From Cristatella mucedo (Eukaryota > Bryozoa > Phylactolaemata > Cristatellidae), in NCBI GenBank assembly GCA_009760855.2, contig WPIO01000003.1:11115001-11179000 (forward strand): 64,000 bases of DNA. Reading direction: 5' to 3'. The notes below the pieces were generated by a model. It saw only the letters and a program-made list of their open reading frames with translations, had not been told where the DNA came from and searched no databases. Positions 60,298-64,000 of this stretch are shown here, one piece after another. Position numbers and translations under genes: made by a program. Each line of letters opens with the position of its first letter. Position 1 is the first letter of the stretch.

Positions 60298-60471
60298 CAA
60301 TACCATTCAATTCAAGCTGTACTGCCACGGCAACGAGCAAGTCAATAAACATTACGTACTCAAGTTCTACTGTTCTTCCACCCAGTCCGTCGTGGGCGAT
60401 TGGGCAACCTTCAACTACTGTGGTCAAGCTCAACATCCCGCGTGGCACTTTGTATGCTTCTTTTCAGTACG
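60298..60471 (+). CDS. Gene B exon b11 (gamma type, module 3)
   Basis: Acceptor acattttgttcgcctag; 2 nt complete a Thr codon, then 57 codons plus 1 nt to donor ACG|GTGAGT. Begins IPFNSSCTATATSKSINI and ends T-T-V-V-K-L-N-I-P-R-G-T-L-Y. The longest ORF here lies in a different frame and was rejected because only this frame fits both phases and the gamma signature. Confidence 0.8.
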
Positions 60472-60661
60472 GTGAGTAAGCGATCCTTCACTTTTGAAGT
60501 CCAATAAAATAGAATACAAAGCATCCTCTGGCTGATCAAGTTATCATTTATATACTCCTGTGCAATGCAGGCTGTTTGCAATAAGTTCGTAGCTGTTGCG
60601 TCCAAGTGAGAAGAAGAGTTGACCTGCCGTCTGAGCTGAATATGTGTATATCTTTCAATAG

Positions 60662-60879
60662 TGGTGACTACTAATAATGCCATCGTGCCTGTCAACGTCC
60701 TCGAACCTGTTGCTAGTGGACCCGGAGTCACCAGTACCATTTCTCACGGAACAACCCCATCTGCTATCTCTGGAAAAAGAAAGAAGCGCGCCACCCTGAC
60801 TATGACCTACGCGTCGGCACTCTTGATGATTGTCGTGCCAGGTTCAACTAATGCCAGCTCGGTTGACATCATGATAAAC
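60662..60879 (+). CDS. Gene B exon b12 (delta type, module 3)
   Basis: Acceptor atatctttcaatag; 2 nt complete a Val codon, then 72 codons to donor AAC|GTAAGC, phase 0. Begins VTTNNAIVPVNVLEPVA. It carries an unusual basic patch G-K-R-K-K-R that the other delta exons lack, possibly a furin-type cleavage site. Confidence 0.8.
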
Positions 60880-61191
60880 GTAAGCGACAACAATCAAAGG
60901 AATTTTTTCCCAGCAATGCCGAGCTGCTGTAACAGATAATTCACCATGAATGCCTTTTACAGTTGGTACGATGAGACTAAAGAGGAATGTGCATGCAAAT
61001 AAATAAATCTACGCACATTGTTTTTCTGTGTGTGGCCATGCTAGTGTGCTCGGGTTTGCTTTGGCATGCTGGACATGATTTTCGCAGTTAGGAATGATAA
61101 CAGTTCTCATCTTGCGTACGAGCACATGGAATGGAAACCATGAAAGGTCATGGACGTGAAGATGGTGCCATATGCGCGTGTGTGTGCGCGC

Positions 61192-61222
<31 letters not shown>

Positions 61223-61835
61223 TGTGTGTGTGTTTACATGCGAGCGTGTGTGCCTGCATTCGTGCGAGCGCTGTGTGGTCTGCATTATATCAGCTGTCTG
61301 GCAATTGTTATTGTTTTCCAACTACAAACGATGATACAACTAAAAAACGATGATTTATGGTGTACATTTTTGCTTTGGCACATCAGATTTGGTAGGTTTT
61401 GCTTATCAAAGGTCGGCTGCACTTTAACGTTACACATTAGGAATAATCAAATTGGCTTCCATTAGGTTTACTTGTTACAGTTATTTAATGCCACACACGC
61501 TGTGTGTTGTTTTCGTAGAACCCTGCCATTTATTTGGTTGATGCAGCTGTTGAAATCAGTCGACACTTGCGGTTTACAATGCCAAGGGAGTTTAAAACTT
61601 CTTAGCATATATTTTGCTACATCTGCGGGATATTTTCCACAAAAGAGCAGGGGCTCCCGATTACTGCATTCGTCAAGCAGTGCTGTCGCGCCTACTTCGG
61701 ATGCAAACTGGGAGATCAGGATAAGACATGGGCACCACATATGATATGCAAGCCGTGTGTAGAAAATTTGAGACGGTGATTTAAAGGTCACACAAAATGC
61801 ATGCTATTTGGAGTATCAATTTCGGGTTGTTATTT
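60880..61835. other. First part of intron after b12
   Basis: Contains a (TG)n tract at 61189-61233. No exon or transposon was recognised. Confidence 0.5.
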
Positions 61836-61839
61836 GCAC

Positions 61840-62950
61840 ATCACTAACGTGCAGGGCTTTAGCAAGAAGAATAAGCATAGCATTGAATATTCAGATTTAC
61901 CGTTAGCGATGCGACTTGTACCGCTCAGCAATAAGGTGGGAGCTCCTAGTCTACTGTAGCAATGTCGAAGGTCTAGTTAACCAAATGAAAAAAGTGGAAT
62001 GATCCAACTGAGTAGAGATTCTTCACTGATAAACGGAACTGCAGTTTAAAGAGAGTTTTACTTCACAGCGGAAGCGAACCTCTCGTCTTTGCTGGTTGCA
62101 CATTCTCTACAGATGAAGGATACTTATGGAAACGTGAAAATACTTCTCGATGAAATCAAATATGATCAACACCAGCGACAGACATGCTGCGATTTAAAGG
62201 CCATTGTCCCTCTGCTTGGACTTCAAGGTGGCTACACAAAATATTCGCGCTTTTTATGTCTGTGGGATATAGCCGTACTGAAGGTGTTAATTGCCGAAAG
62301 GGGAAGATTGGCCATAGCGAACACATTTTATGCCTGGGAGTGACAACGTCCCAGAGCCTCCTCTTGTCGCCAGCAATAAAGTGCTACTCCTCCCTTGCAT
62401 ATACAGCTTGGAATAATGAAAAAATATTTTAAGGCTTTGAACCAAGACGATTATAGCTTTAGGTACTTACAAGAAATTTCTTTTGCGAGGGAACGATAAA
62501 AGCTGGTATTTGTGTAGCCCACAGATCAGGGAATAGCTCAAAGACAAAACGGTTTACATAAAAACGACTGGGTTAGAGTTGCAGGCTCGTAATGTGCATA
62601 AGTTTGCGGTAGAGAACTTTCTCGGCAATTACAAGTCTGATGGCTACGTGAAACTAGTTGAGAACATGATTCGACGTTACGCGGCACTTGGCATCAGAAA
62701 GAGTATTAAGGTACATTTTCTAAGCTCCCACTTTGGCTATTTCCCGTCAAATTTAGGAGCATCCAGCGAGGAAAATAGTGAGAGGTTCCATTAGAACATA
62801 TGCGAAGTGGAGCGTAGATATCAAGGCTGCTGAAATTTTAACATGATGGCTGATTGCTGCTGCAGCCTAAGCACCGCACATCAGCTGCTGAGCGTAGCAG
62901 AAAGTTGAGGAAGAGGAAGTTTAAAAGCACTCGTCTAATTGAAGGAGGAC
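61840..62950 (+). pseudogene. Degenerate transposon-derived protein relic
   Basis: Broken plus frames encode in order S-K-K-N-K-H-S-I-E-Y, an L-L-G-L-Q-G-G-Y-T-K-Y block with F-L-C-L-W-D, P-P-L-H-I-Q-L-G-I-M-K, V-E-N-F-L-G-N-Y-K-S, K-V-H-F-L-S-S-H-F-G-Y-F-P and S-E-E-N-S-E-R-F-H, then R-Y-Q-G. From general knowledge this order of motifs is typical of an abundant, poorly characterised protein family scattered through invertebrate genomes and suspected to be mobile. Several stops and frameshifts make it non-functional. Confidence 0.55.
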
Positions 62951-63674
62951 TTGTGCTTAAATTGTACACAACCTGGACGATAGTGTCATTAAACTTTGTT
63001 GTTAAACGTTTTGAATATTGTAAAAACTTACATATTGCGCGTGAAAGTATTGCAAAATAAAAGCGAAAATTATAAAAAATCCCGAAGTGCAATGTTAAAA
63101 CGAGTGACAGATTCTGAAAGAGCAGCCCACACATTTTCATGAATCACCTAATAGATAGAAAACAACTGACGCAAAGTTTTCATTTGCAGGCCAGTGTCAG
63201 TGTTAGTTAAGGTATTGATCACGAATAGCTGCACTAACTGCCTCTAAAATCCTTCTAGTATGCTGATCACGTCAAGGTTTCAGGACTCAGTGGTCCTGGT
63301 TTCGAATTCTGATGGGGTTAGGTTTGTTTATCGGTCGGCAAATACTACTCAGTCTAGGGGACCCACATAGTCTGCCGTGTTGTTGGGGCAAAATAACGGC
63401 CTGAAGGACACTCTTAAGATGCCGTCATACGGCCTCAAGTCGAGGCGATGCAACGATGTTGATCAGATCACGACAAGAAGTATCTACCTGTACTAGAAAA
63501 CGTTCCCTCCCACACAACCACCAGACAGCGACATCCACTTAATCTACAGCCGCCATTTCGTCCAGGCCGGTCAGCAGTACTCTATTTACACCGAAAGGTG
63601 GGCGACACTGGAGCCGCATGTAGCCCAGCAAGGCAGCAACATGGCAACAGGCCATCTTCTGCTCTTATTGGGTT
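62951..63674. other. Intron sequence near right edge
   Basis: No gene was recognised. A B-box-like stretch (ctggtttcgaattctgatgg near 63297) could be a decayed tRNA-derived repeat. Confidence 0.35.
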
Positions 63675-63792
63675 TCAGTTGATCGCATCGATGCCGTGTA
63701 GTCTCCCGTGCTCCACGAGATCCAGACCTTCTTCTTCACGTTCTCTGCGTTGCCGCAGCATCTGGTGGACAACTGTCTCAAATTCTCGCTTA
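63675..63792 (-). CDS. Possible terminal exon of another minus-strand gene (tentative)
   Basis: Acceptor tgcactttag, 1 nt, then 38 codons and a TGA stop. It begins KREFETVVHQMLRQRRERE, a charged heptad sequence similar in style to gene A's tail, and ends G-I-D-A-I-N. It lies inside the last intron of gene B on the opposite strand, which weakens it. Confidence 0.3.
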
Positions 63793-63897
63793 CTAAAGTG
63801 CATGCCGTACTAAGTAAGCGGGAAGAAGTAGTCAGCTCGTCCTTGCATATTCCGTAGACACAGCAGTACTTATTCATGAATGCGTTTTCATTTGTCT

Positions 63898-63978
63898 GTG
63901 TGCGTGTGTTTGTGTGTTTGCGTGTGCGTGTGCGTGTGCGTGTGGTGTGGTGTGTGTGTGTGTGTGTGTGTGTGTGTC
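63898..63978. repeat. TG-rich microsatellite before the right-edge acceptor
   Basis: Imperfect TG/CG-TG repeat followed directly by the pyrimidine-rich tract and CAG at the window end. Confidence 0.9.
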
Positions 63979-64000
63979 TGCACTGTTGCTTGCTTTCAGG

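Noticed and set aside
60275-60475. The longest plus ORF over exon b11
   Set aside because: Wrong frame: it gives phase 2 at the donor and lacks the gamma motif, whereas the neighbouring frame fits both.

Overview
This is a window from an intron-rich animal nuclear genome. The evidence is GT-AG introns from about 85 bp to 8.6 kb, a CpG island, abundant microsatellites, and dense retroelement and DNA-transposon debris. Nothing bacterial, organellar or viral was recognised. The extracellular repeats, the LINE type and the tRNA-derived SINEs would fit a marine invertebrate, possibly a non-bilaterian such as a sponge. The species cannot be fixed from the sequence alone.

Two large host genes could be traced by joining open, splice-bounded segments and checking that intron phases agree. 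Gene A runs on the minus strand from 27286 to the left edge, with 19 exons and 2622 nt. It starts with an exon that encodes the end of an ectodomain, one membrane span and a basic stop-transfer motif. The next 18 exons encode nearly 790 residues of charged, mostly helical, coiled-coil sequence with a recurring L-A-x-R-R-like motif. Its N-terminal exons were not found and its C-terminus lies beyond base 1. Gene B runs on the plus strand from 38251 to the right edge, with 12 exons and 4026 nt (1342 codons, in frame throughout). It encodes a large, N-glycosylation-rich, presumably extracellular protein. A 1.6 kb first exon holds two Trp/Cys-rich repeats. After it comes a four-exon module of about 290 residues that repeats three times with the same intron-phase pattern. 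The window's last bases look like the splice acceptor of the next exon.

The genes are divergent. The interval of about 11 kb between their traced exons contains a GC-rich island at about 37.2-38.3 kb with a (CAG)16 tract, next to the first exon of gene B. Neither gene could be matched with confidence to a named family. Gene B's modules resemble DUF11/CARDB-like beta-sandwich repeats. Gene A's topology (ectodomain, one span, long coiled coil) loosely recalls EVC2/limbin, which is only a hypothesis.

Introns and intergenic DNA hold one dominant LINE family (L2/CR1-like reverse transcriptase with a (ATT)n 3' end) in many truncated copies at 3.7, 10-12, 13.6-15.8, 22-24, 28, 37, 41-42, 48-50, 51.5 and 55.8 kb. 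They also hold SINE-A, a tRNA-like SINE whose tail copies the LINE 3' hairpin; SINE-B, a second tRNA-like SINE; and two broken hAT-type transposons at 19.7-21.7 and 52.9-55.1 kb. A degenerate transposon-like protein lies at 61.8-62.95 kb, an unclassified dispersed repeat has at least five copies, and there are two long perfect palindromes and many simple repeats.
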